From assembly GCA_030451965.1 (NCBI GenBank), contig JAKDNE010000042.1:1-13465 (forward strand): 13,465 nucleotides of DNA, written 5' to 3'. Under the pieces are notes generated by a model. The model was given only the letters and a program-made list of their open reading frames with translations, made no database searches and had not been told where the DNA came from. Both the position numbers and the translations under genes were made by a program. Origin of the DNA: Brachybacterium sp. GTDB lineage: Bacteria; Actinomycetota; Actinomycetes; Actinomycetales; Dermabacteraceae. Positions within the stretch are counted from its first letter, which is position 1. Each line of letters opens with the position of its first letter. Below are positions 1 through 5,741 of this stretch, piece by piece.

Positions 1-1014
1 GGTCATGCCGTCGAAGCGGCTGGTACAGGCCATATCGCCGTAGGTCGCGCTGTCGTCGTACTCGAGGGTCGTGCCCTCCTCGCTGAGGAAGGACGAGCCG
101 CAGGCGCGCGCGGGATCCTCCTCGGCGACCGTGATCGAGAAGGGGCCGTCCTCGCAGCCTTCGACACCGCTGCCGCTGTAGTCGTGCTCGAGGACCGAGC
201 AGGACACCGAGTCCTCCTCCAGCACGCAGGAGATGTTCCCGGTGGGGGAGCGCAGCTCGTTCATCTCCCGCGCATCCTCCGGCGCCGGGGAGACAGGGTC
301 CTGGGTCTCCTCCTCGGTGGGCTCCTCCGTCGGCTGCTCGGAGGGGGTCTGCTCGGCCGCGGTGGTCGAGCTGTCGCGCTGGTACTCCTCCTCGTCCCCG
401 GCGAGCCAGGCGCGGCCCACGAGGGCCATGACGATCACCAGCAGGAGCGCGAGCAGCAGGCAGCCGCCGCAGGCGAACCAGGCCCGTCGGCGCCTGCGGG
501 AGCCGTTGTCGTGATCCAGAACGGCCGTGCCGGCCGGGACGCCTGCGGTGGTGGCCGGCGCTGCATCGCGGACCGGGGCTGAGGCAGGGGATGCCGGCGT
601 GGCCCCGGCAGGAGACGCGGCGGTCGCGGCAGAGGCGCCGAGCGGCACCACACCGGCGTTCTGGGCGATCCGCACCGACCCGGTCGAGGACCTCTCCGGC
701 AGATCCTGCGCAGCGCCATCGGGGGCAGCCGCGGTACCCGTGCCGAGATCTCCCCAGACGGAGACCGCGTCGGGGTCCTCCGCCCCGGGGTCCTCGTCCG
801 CAGGATCCTCCTGCGGTACCGAGAGGCTCGCCTCGTAGGCCTGCTTCGCCCACGGGTTCGTCGCCAGGATCCACTGGCGCGCCACCTCGGGGCACGACGG
901 ATTCAGCACGATCAGCCTGTGCAGCTGCGGGTGCCTCTCGGCGAGCTCGAGCAGGCGCTCCGCGCTGGTGCTCGGATCGCCGGCCTCCTCAGCCGCTGAA
1001 CGGGGCTCTGCCAC
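1..1014 (-). CDS. Variant leucine-rich repeat membrane protein with DUF6636-like extracellular domain (partial, 3' end off window)
   Basis: The open frame runs from GTG at 1014 to the left edge, so 338 codons are visible and the C-terminus is missing. A good SD (AAGGGAG, 1021-1027, 6 nt before GTG) sets the start. Residues about 16-62 (ERLLELAERHPQLHRLIVLN, then QWILATNPWA) match the variant leucine-rich repeat domain found at the N-terminus of many actinobacterial proteins. An Ala/Pro-rich linker (about 63-170) and an RRRRR stop-transfer run precede one membrane helix (about 178-200). A Thr/Glu/Pro-rich stalk leads to a Cys-containing domain that begins LRSPTGNISCVLEEDSVSC. This resembles the secreted DUF6636-type domain, with likely disulfides, and the sequence ends just before its usual final Cys. 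Inferred topology is cytoplasmic N-terminus and extracellular C-terminus. The function is unknown; a cytoplasmic protein-binding role for the repeat is only a guess. The domain names are from memory of the family patterns. Confidence 0.85.
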   Translation of the reverse strand, partial: MAEPRSAAEEAGDPSTSAERLLELAERHPQLHRLIVLNPSCPEVARQWILATNPWAKQAYEASLSVPQEDPADEDPGAEDPDAVSVWGDLGTGTAAAPDGAAQDLPERSSTGSVRIAQNAGVVPLGASAATAASPAGATPASPASAPVRDAAPATTAGVPAGTAVLDHDNGSRRRRRAWFACGGCLLLALLLVIVMALVGRAWLAGDEEEYQRDSSTTAAEQTPSEQPTEEPTEEETQDPVSPAPEDAREMNELRSPTGNISCVLEEDSVSCSVLEHDYSGSGVEGCEDGPFSITVAEEDPARACGSSFLSEEGTTLEYDDSATYGDMACTSRFDGMT

Positions 1015-1020
1015 CGCGGT

Positions 1021-1027
1021 CTCCCTT
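1021..1027 (-). promoter_or_regulatory. Ribosome binding site of the variant-LRR gene
   Basis: Read on the minus strand this is AAGGGAG, 6 nt before the GTG at 1014. It fixes GTG as the start. A TACGGT hexamer (minus strand, 1088-1093) further upstream could be a -10 box, but no convincing -35 accompanies it. The 220-bp gap 1015-1234 also holds a short inverted repeat, CCCAC-TG-GTGGG, near 1048-1059. Nothing else in the gap is recognisable. Confidence 0.6.
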
Positions 1028-1234
1028 CGTCACGAGCTGTCGGCACTCCCACTGGTGGGGCGTCGAGTCGACAGTCGAGAATGGCACACCGTACCGGGCA
1101 CGGGCAGGGTGACCGGCGGGCATCGGAGACAGATCACGCCCGGCGAACCGGGCCAGAACGTGATCGAGCCGTGGAGAACGGGCCGCAGGACTGCGGTGCA
1201 CGCAGGTTTCTCACGGCGCGAGGGGTCGGCCTGT

Positions 1235-1912
1235 TCAGTCGGGGATCCGCCAGTCGATCGGCGCCGCCCCCTGCTGCTCGAGCAGCGCATTGGCCCGGGA
1301 GAACGGCCGGGATCCGAAGAACCCGCGGGAGGCCGACAGCGGGCTGGGGTGGGGGCTCGCGAGGTGAGGCACCTCGCCCAGCAGCGGGACCAGCGACTGC
1401 GCATCGCGCCCCCACAGGATCGCCACCAGGGGGCCGCCGCGGGCCACCAGGGCCCGCAGCGCGTGCTCGGTGATCTCCTCCCAGCCGCGCCGACGGTGCG
1501 AGGCCGGCGCGCCGGGCGCGACCGTGAGCACGCGGTTCAGCAGCAGCACGCCCTGGTCCTGCCAGGCGGTGAGATCCCCGTGCGCCGCGCGGGGGATGCC
1601 GAGGTCGCTCTCGAGCTCGGTGAAGATATTGCCGAGCGAACGGGGCAGCGGCCGCACGCCACGCTCCACGGCGAAGGACAGCCCGATCGGATGGCCGGGC
1701 GTGGGGTAGGGGTCCTGACCGACGATCAGCACCCGCACCTCGGACAGCGGCCGGGAGAACGCGCGCAGCACCTGCTCGCCGGCGGGCAGATAGCCGCGTC
1801 CGGCCTGCGTCTCCGCGCGCAGGAAGTCGCCGAGGGCGTGGAGGCGGTCCTCGACGGGGGCGAGGGCCTCGGCCCAGTCGGCGGTGAGGGATCCGGGGAG
1901 CGAGGTCGGCAT
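1235..1912 (-). CDS. ung: Uracil-DNA glycosylase (family 1 UDG)
   Basis: The 225-aa protein removes uracil from DNA, arising from cytosine deamination or dUTP incorporation, and so starts base-excision repair in the cytoplasm. The family-1 signatures are clear. The water-activating loop GQDPYP is at 65-70 (catalytic Asp67) and is followed by TPGHPIGLSF, with Phe80 as the uracil-stacking residue. The uracil-specificity strand LLLNRVLTV has Asn126. The minor-groove loop HPSPLS is at 188-193 (His188). Pro in place of His at the end of GQDPYH is usual in actinobacteria. Length is normal. I take ATG at 1912 as the start. The reading frame stays open upstream to about 2107, but that 65-residue extension is Arg-rich, unlike any UDG, and overlaps the divergent promoter. 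There is no good SD; AAGACT lies 6 nt upstream of the ATG. Confidence 0.95.
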   Translation of the reverse strand: MPTSLPGSLTADWAEALAPVEDRLHALGDFLRAETQAGRGYLPAGEQVLRAFSRPLSEVRVLIVGQDPYPTPGHPIGLSFAVERGVRPLPRSLGNIFTELESDLGIPRAAHGDLTAWQDQGVLLLNRVLTVAPGAPASHRRRGWEEITEHALRALVARGGPLVAILWGRDAQSLVPLLGEVPHLASPHPSPLSASRGFFGSRPFSRANALLEQQGAAPIDWRIPD

Positions 1913-1982
1913 GCGCACAGTCTTCCACCGGTGCTCCCACCCGTGACCCGGCTCCCACCGGCTCTTCAGGGGCGGCGCGCCG

Positions 1983-2013
1983 TGGACCCAGCCGTGCCGT
2001 GCCCCCGTACCCT
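1983..2013 (+). promoter_or_regulatory. Putative promoter of the DUF3263 gene (leaderless)
   Basis: A -35-like TGGACC (1983-1988) and a -10-like TACCCT (2008-2013) are separated by 19 bp. The -10 matches the actinobacterial TANNNT form and ends exactly 6 nt before the ATG at 2020, so transcription would start at or next to the start codon. The only SD-like bases, GGAG, end 1 nt before the ATG, too close to work. Confidence 0.5.
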
Positions 2014-2019
2014 CGGAGC

Positions 2020-2361
2020 ATGTCCGCAGTCCCCGACTCCTCCGATGCCCGTGCCGCACGTGAGGATGCTCCCGTCGGAGCGTCCGAGGGCCCAGGAACC
2101 GGTGCATCGGACGATCTCAGCGAGCAGGACCGCCGGATCCTCGCCCTGGAGGGCCGCACCTTCCGCTACGTCGGCGCCAAGGAACGGGCCATCCGCGAGG
2201 AGGTCGGCATCTCCAAGGTCGCCTACTACGTGCGGCTGAACACCCTGCTCGACGAGCCGGCGGCGCTGCGCGCCGCCCCCGCGGTCGTCCACCGTCTGCG
2301 GGGCCGACGCACCTCCGATTCCGGCGCCTCGGCCGCCGACGGAGGCCATCGAGTCGCCTGA
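2020..2361 (+). CDS. DUF3263 domain-containing protein
   Basis: A 113-aa cytoplasmic protein. Residues about 33-96 match DUF3263, a small actinobacterial domain of unknown function. Recognisable parts are LSEQDRRILALEGRTF, then GAKERAIREEVGISKVAYY, then LNTLLDEPAAL and a terminal RLRGRR. The middle reads like a helix-turn-helix (AIREEVGISKVAYYVRLN), so DNA binding is plausible but inferred. The first 32 residues are Ala/Gly/Ser/Asp-rich and probably disordered, as is the short tail. ATG at 2020 is preferred over an in-frame GTG at 1999 because a TANNNT -10 box sits 6 nt before it. The gene is divergent from ung, with 107 bp between the starts, and is followed after 61 bp by the LytR_C gene. 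The same two-gene order (DUF3263 then LytR_C) is, to my knowledge, common upstream of groEL in related actinomycetes. Confidence 0.85.
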   Translation: MSAVPDSSDARAAREDAPVGASEGPGTGASDDLSEQDRRILALEGRTFRYVGAKERAIREEVGISKVAYYVRLNTLLDEPAALRAAPAVVHRLRGRRTSDSGASAADGGHRVA

Positions 2362-2410
2362 GCACGCGGTTCCAGGGCGTGTGCTCCCCACCCGGATCCC
2401 GCCGAGCAGG

Positions 2411-2416
2411 TTTAAT
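2411..2416 (+). promoter_or_regulatory. Putative -10 box of the LytR_C gene (leaderless)
   Basis: TTTAAT (5 of 6 to TATAAT) lies 6 nt before the GTG at 2423. No SD is present between them. A matching -35 is not obvious. It implies that the LytR_C gene has its own start site besides any read-through from the DUF3263 gene. Confidence 0.4.
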
Positions 2417-2422
2417 GGGGCC

Positions 2423-3028
2423 GTGGCTGATTCCCAGTATCCGTACCCCCCGGACCGTTTCGATGACGAGGCGGACGCCGTCTCGTTCCATGGCGCCCAC
2501 CGCGCCGAGCTGCCGTTCTGGCGGGAGAACCTGCTGTACATCATCATCATCGGCGCCGCTGCGGTGCTGCTGGTGGTGCTCCTCTTCTTCATCGGCAGCA
2601 TGGGGGGCAACAGCGACGACCGCGCCGACGACCCCACCACCGCAGCCGCCTCCGAGAGCGAGGCGGACGAGACCTCCGGTGAGGACTCCGAGGCCGAGGC
2701 CACGGAGGAGCCGGCCCCGGAGGCCGACAGGTCCACCCCGCTGCTCGTGGTCAACGCCGGTGGCCAGGGGGGTCTGGCCGGAACCTGGCGGGACACCCTC
2801 GAGGACGACGGCTGGGAAGACGTGAGCCTCGCCACGGCGGACAACCACCAGGAGGAGCCGGTGGTCTTCTACCGCGACGAGGAGGATGCGGAGACCGCGC
2901 AGGTCCTCGCCGCGGAGGTCGGCGCCGGTGAAGCGCGCCAGAGCGACGAGTACGACGCCACGGTGACCTTCGTGGCCGTCGACATGCCCGGCGACGGGGA
3001 CGAGGGCGACGGGGACGACGAGGGCTGA
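2423..3028 (+). CDS. Membrane-anchored LytR_C domain protein
   Basis: A 201-aa protein starting at GTG 2423. The frame stays open upstream to 2381, but the extension has no start signal, whereas a TTTAAT box lies 6 nt before this GTG. Order of parts: a cytoplasmic segment (1-34, ending FWRENLLYI), one transmembrane helix (about 38-58, IIIIGAAAVLLVVLLFF), an acidic Ser/Glu/Thr linker (about 62-103), and a LytR_C fold (about 105-187, LLVVNAGGQGGLAGTWRDTL through TVTFVAVDMPG). The tail is nearly all Asp/Glu/Gly. LytR_C normally sits behind an LCP (LytR-CpsA-Psr) catalytic domain that attaches glycopolymers to the cell wall. Here the LCP domain is absent, so the protein cannot be a ligase. It is probably an extracytoplasmic binding or accessory module. 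Stand-alone LytR_C proteins of this layout are common in actinobacteria. Function is otherwise unknown. Confidence 0.85.
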   Translation: MADSQYPYPPDRFDDEADAVSFHGAHRAELPFWRENLLYIIIIGAAAVLLVVLLFFIGSMGGNSDDRADDPTTAAASESEADETSGEDSEAEATEEPAPEADRSTPLLVVNAGGQGGLAGTWRDTLEDDGWEDVSLATADNHQEEPVVFYRDEEDAETAQVLAAEVGAGEARQSDEYDATVTFVAVDMPGDGDEGDGDDEG

Positions 3029-3061
3029 GCGCCCGTGCGACTGTCCGCCAGGAGCGCAGAG

Positions 3062-3088
3062 TTAGCACTCTCCCCCCTCGAGTGCTTA
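3062..3088 (+). promoter_or_regulatory. CIRCE operator (HrcA binding site) of groEL
   Basis: TTAGCACTC, a 9-nt spacer, and GAGTGCTTA match the CIRCE consensus (TTAGCACTC-N9-GAGTGCTAA) at 17 of 18 arm positions. CIRCE is bound by the HrcA repressor, which GroEL/ES keeps active until heat stress titrates the chaperonin away. The site overlaps the putative promoter, so bound HrcA would block RNA polymerase. This is the strongest regulatory call in the window. Confidence 0.95.
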
Positions 3089-3092
3089 TGAT
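3062..3092 (+). promoter_or_regulatory. groEL promoter
   Basis: The -10 box TATGAT (3087-3092, 5 of 6 to TATAAT) begins within the right CIRCE arm. TTAGCA (3062-3067) in the left arm lies 19 bp upstream and matches the -35 consensus TTGACA at 4 of 6. Transcription would begin near 3099, giving a leader of about 200 nt before groEL. Overlap of promoter and CIRCE is typical of HrcA-controlled genes. Confidence 0.6.
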
Positions 3093-3095
3093 GAT

Positions 3096-3122
3096 CTGGC
3101 ACTCGGGCAACGAGAGTGACAG
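3096..3122 (+). promoter_or_regulatory. Possible second, degenerate CIRCE element
   Basis: CTGGCACTC (7 of 9 to the left arm), exactly 9 nt of spacer, then GAGTGACAG (the GAGTG core kept, the outer four bases poor). It begins 7 nt after the first CIRCE and would overlap the transcription start. The right arm is weak, so HrcA binding is uncertain. Confidence 0.45.
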
Positions 3123-3291
3123 CGCCCTGCGCGCCGAGCTCCCGCTCCCGGAGGCATGATCGGCCGGCGGTCCGCCGTCCTGCCGACCACAAGCATTCCG
3201 GCCCCGTGAGGGTGTCGTCGTCGTGGGACATGAACACGATGGTGGCGCTCGTCCGTCGCGGGCACAGGGTCGGGTGGACACCACACCACAC

Positions 3292-3298
3292 GGGAGAG
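3292..3298 (+). promoter_or_regulatory. Ribosome binding site of groEL
   Basis: GGGAGAG ends 8 nt before the ATG at 3307. It supports MAK... as the true N-terminus over the in-frame GTG at 3223. Confidence 0.7.
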
Positions 3299-3306
3299 AT
3301 TCCACA

Positions 3307-4950
3307 ATGGCCAAGCTCATCGCTTACGACGAGGAGGCCCGGCGCGGCCTCGAGCGGGGAATGAACCAGCTCGCCGACGCCGTCAAGGTCACCCTCGGCC
3401 CCAAGGGTCGCAATGTCGTCCTCGAGAAGTCCTGGGGCGCACCCACCATCACCAACGACGGCGTGTCGATCGCCAAGGAGATCGAACTCGACGATCCCTA
3501 CGAGAAGATCGGCGCCGAGCTGGTGAAGGAGGTCGCCAAGAAGACCGACGACATCGCAGGCGACGGCACCACCACCGCCACGGTCCTCGCCCAGGCCATG
3601 GTCAAGGAAGGCCTGCGCAACGTCGCCGCCGGCGCCAACCCGATCGCGCTCAAGCGCGGCATCGACAAGGCCGTGGCCGCGGTCTCGGAGACCCTGCTCG
3701 CGCAGGCGCACCCGATCGAGACCAAGGAGCAGATCGCCTCCACCGCCGCGATCTCCGCGGCCGACCCGGCCATCGGCGAGCTCATCGCCGAGGCCCTGGA
3801 CAAGGTCGGCAAGGAGGGCGTGATCACGGTCGAGGAGTCCAACACCATGGGCCTCGAGCTGGAGCTCACCGAGGGCATGCGGTTCGACAAGGGCTACATC
3901 TCGCCCTACTTCGTCACCGACGCCGACCGCCAGGAGACCGTGCTCGAGGATCCCTACATCCTCCTGCTGTCCTCCAAGGTCTCCTCCGTCAAGGATCTGC
4001 TGCCGCTGCTGGAGAAGGTCATCCAGGCCGGCAAGCCGCTGGCGATCCTCGCCGAGGACGTCGAGGGCGAGGCCCTCGCGGTCCTCGTCGTCAACAAGCT
4101 CAAGGGCTCCTTCAAGTCCGTGGCCGTCAAGGCCCCGGGCTTCGGCGACCGTCGCAAGGCGATGCTCGAGGACATGGCGATCCTCACCGGCGGGCAGGTC
4201 ATCTCCGAGGAGGTCGGCCTCAAGCTGGAGACCGCTGGTCTCGAGCTGCTGGGCCAGGCGCGCAAGATCGTCGTCACCAAGGACGAGACCACCCTGGTCG
4301 AGGGCTCCGGCGACGCCGAGCGCATCGCTGCTCGCGTGTCCCAGATCCGCACCGAGATCGAGAACTCGGACTCGGACTACGATCGCGAGAAGCTCCAGGA
4401 GCGCCTCGCGAAGCTGGCCGGCGGCGTGGCCGTCATCAAGGCCGGCGCCGCCACCGAGGTGGAGCTCAAGGAGCGCAAGCACCGCATCGAGGATGCCGTG
4501 CGCAACGCCAAGGCCGCTGTGGATGAGGGCGTCGTCGCCGGTGGCGGCGTCGCGCTGCTGCAGGCCGGTGCCGACACCTTCAGCAAGCTCATCCTCGAGG
4601 GTGACGAGGCGACCGGCGTGAACATCGTCAGGGTCGCCGTCGAGTCCCCGCTCAAGCAGATCGCGGTCAACGCCGGTCTCGAGGGCGGCGTCGTGGCCGA
4701 GAAGGTCAAGGGTCTGCCCGTCGGTCAGGGCCTGAACGCCGCGACCGGCGAGTACGAGGACCTGGTCGCCGCCGGCATCATCGACCCGGTCAAGGTCACC
4801 CGCTCCGCGCTGCAGAACGCGGCGTCCATCGCGGGCCTGTTCCTCACCACCGAGGCCGTTGTGGCCGACAAGCCGGAGCCCGTTCCGGCCGGCGGTGGCG
4901 ACGACATGGGTGGCATGGGCGGAATGGGTGGCATGGGTGGCATGATGTGA
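3307..4950 (+). CDS. groEL: Chaperonin GroEL (Hsp60, GroEL2-type)
   Basis: A 547-aa 60-kDa chaperonin. It assembles into double rings that, capped by GroES, fold proteins by ATP-driven cycles in the cytoplasm. Visible landmarks are the nucleotide site VTLGPKGRNV (28-37), NDG at 50-52, the GDGTTTATVLAQ loop (85-96, Asp86 catalytic for ATP binding), GFGDRRKAMLEDMAILTGG in the apical/intermediate region, and DEGVVAGGGVAL near residues 405-416. The tail is DDMGG followed by repeated GGM, the canonical hydrophobic GGM end of housekeeping GroEL. Length is normal. No groES lies next to it. That fits the actinobacterial habit of a lone groEL2 apart from a groES-groEL1 operon, so the second copy and groES should be elsewhere. 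CIRCE sites upstream indicate HrcA repression. A strong hairpin follows, so it is probably monocistronic. Confidence 0.98.
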   Translation: MAKLIAYDEEARRGLERGMNQLADAVKVTLGPKGRNVVLEKSWGAPTITNDGVSIAKEIELDDPYEKIGAELVKEVAKKTDDIAGDGTTTATVLAQAMVKEGLRNVAAGANPIALKRGIDKAVAAVSETLLAQAHPIETKEQIASTAAISAADPAIGELIAEALDKVGKEGVITVEESNTMGLELELTEGMRFDKGYISPYFVTDADRQETVLEDPYILLLSSKVSSVKDLLPLLEKVIQAGKPLAILAEDVEGEALAVLVVNKLKGSFKSVAVKAPGFGDRRKAMLEDMAILTGGQVISEEVGLKLETAGLELLGQARKIVVTKDETTLVEGSGDAERIAARVSQIRTEIENSDSDYDREKLQERLAKLAGGVAVIKAGAATEVELKERKHRIEDAVRNAKAAVDEGVVAGGGVALLQAGADTFSKLILEGDEATGVNIVRVAVESPLKQIAVNAGLEGGVVAEKVKGLPVGQGLNAATGEYEDLVAAGIIDPVKVTRSALQNAASIAGLFLTTEAVVADKPEPVPAGGGDDMGGMGGMGGMGGMM

Positions 4951-4994
4951 TCCAGCCTCACGGCTGAATCCTGCCGCTCGCACCCGAGCGCTCG

Positions 4995-5030
4995 ACGGGC
5001 CCCGATCCTCTGCGGAGGGTCGGGGCCCGT
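4995..5030 (+). terminator. Strong hairpin terminator after groEL
   Basis: A 16-bp stem (4995-5010 with 5015-5030; one G-U pair, otherwise perfect) closes a TGCG loop, 44 nt after the groEL stop. No T-run follows, as is common for hairpin terminators in high-GC actinobacteria. It should isolate groEL from the next gene. Confidence 0.85.
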
Positions 5031-5053
5031 TGCGGTCCCGGGTCCGGAGGACG

Positions 5054-5084
5054 TGGACGCTCAGCCGGCCGGGCAGGGCACCAT
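5054..5084 (+). promoter_or_regulatory. Putative promoter of the SRPBCC gene (leaderless)
   Basis: TGGACG (5054-5059), 19 bp, then CACCAT (5079-5084), which keeps the A2 and T6 of TANNNT and ends 6 nt before ATG 5091. The layout is the same as at the DUF3263 gene: CGTGGAC begins exactly 39 nt before the ATG in both. There is no SD. Confidence 0.4.
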
Positions 5085-5090
5085 GGGGCC

Positions 5091-5552
5091 ATGACCTACG
5101 AGATGCAGGAGACGATCACCGTCCCGGCCGCCCCGCAGGAGGTGCACGCGCTGCTCAGCGACGTCACCCGCACGGGCGAATGGAGCCAGCAGTGCGAGCG
5201 CTGCGAATGGGAGGGCGAGCAGCGAGGCGCGGGAGCCCGCTTCACGGGGTACAACCGCACCCCGGAGCGCGAGTGGCAGACCACGTCCGAGGTCGTCGCC
5301 GACGTCCCGGGAGAGCACTTCGCCTGGTCCGTAGGCCCCGGCCGCGTGGAATGGGGATACCGGATGCGGCCCGCCGCGGACGGCGGGACCGAGCTCACGC
5401 AGTACTCGCGCACCCTGCCCGCCCTCGAGGAGTACTTCGCCGAACGCTTCGGGGACCGTGCCGGGGCGGAGATCGCGCGACGTCAGGAGGCCGCACGCAC
5501 CGGGATCCCGGCCACGCTGGACGCGATCCGAGCGGTGCTCGCCAGCCGCTGA
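5091..5552 (+). CDS. SRPBCC (START/Bet v1-like) family protein
   Basis: A 153-aa cytoplasmic protein with the polyketide cyclase/dehydrase-like SRPBCC pattern. The N-terminal strand is ETITVPAAPQEVHALLSDV, followed by TRTGEWSQQCERCEW, a mid-region with alternating strands (ARFTGYNR, EWQTTSEVV, HFAWSVG, VEWGYRMRP, GGTELTQYSR), and a long amphipathic C-terminal helix (about 120-152). This fold makes a hydrophobic cavity that binds small ligands. Many actinobacterial members have no known ligand, and none can be assigned here. Cys35 and Cys38 (CERC) lie in the first loop, and whether they matter is unknown. The ATG is chosen because it starts exactly at the domain and has a -10-like box 6 nt upstream. 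The gene is isolated by the groEL terminator upstream and a convergent ROK gene downstream. Confidence 0.85.
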   Translation: MTYEMQETITVPAAPQEVHALLSDVTRTGEWSQQCERCEWEGEQRGAGARFTGYNRTPEREWQTTSEVVADVPGEHFAWSVGPGRVEWGYRMRPAADGGTELTQYSRTLPALEEYFAERFGDRAGAEIARRQEAARTGIPATLDAIRAVLASR

Positions 5553-5570
5553 GCGCGCCCCCACCCGCAC

Positions 5571-5606
5571 GCGAAGGGTCCGGAATGCTCGCCGACATTC
5601 CTTCGC
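5571..5606. terminator. Possible terminator of the SRPBCC gene
   Basis: GCGAAGG (5571-5577) pairs with CCTTCGC (5600-5606), and AATG/CATT can pair inside it. AAAA follows. It begins 18 nt after the SRPBCC stop, in the gap between convergent genes. The unpaired bases in the left arm weaken the hairpin. Confidence 0.4.
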
Positions 5607-5695
5607 AAAACGTCCGGAAATTCTTGTGATCGTCACCGGGAATGCCGCTCAAGCGTGCTCGAGGCCCTTCTCCATGATCTATCGGAGATATTGAT

Positions 5696-5732
5696 GGCAG
5701 CATTCACGAAATGCGGTCGGCGAATTGCTGCC
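5696..5732. terminator. Inverted repeat, probable terminator of the ROK gene
   Basis: GGCAGCATTC (5696-5705) and GAATTGCTGCC (5722-5732) are complementary apart from one bulged base. Read on the minus strand the hairpin begins 10 nt after the ROK stop codon and is followed by an AT-rich stretch (ATCAATATC). An alternative smaller hairpin, GCATT-cacga-AATGC, occupies 5700-5714. The whole gap 5553-5741 is visibly less GC-rich than the genes around it. Confidence 0.5.
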
Positions 5733-5741
5733 GGGCACCAC

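Noticed and set aside
968..2239. A 423-codon plus-strand frame spanning the end of the variant-LRR gene, ung and the DUF3263 start
   Set aside because: It is low-complexity, Arg/Pro/Gly-rich antisense to ung, which is recognised with certainty. It has no start signal.
3156..3209. A 17-codon ORF in the groEL leader as a coding gene
   Set aside because: A GGAGG lies only 1 nt before its ATG, too close for normal initiation, and the peptide has no features. It is kept only as a note under the leader finding.
3223..3306. An in-frame N-terminal extension of groEL from GTG 3223
   Set aside because: GroEL N-termini are strongly conserved as MAK.... The SD at 3292-3298 serves the ATG at 3307, and the extension is not GroEL-like.
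4890..4950. Repeated GGCATGGGTGG-type units at the end of groEL as a DNA repeat
   Set aside because: They encode the normal Gly-Gly-Met tail of GroEL, so protein constraint explains them.
2869..4983. A 704-codon open frame on the minus strand opposite groEL
   Set aside because: It is Leu/Gly/Asp/Arg-rich with no domain and follows the codon bias of groEL read backwards. Long antisense frames are expected in GC-rich genes. groEL itself is certain.
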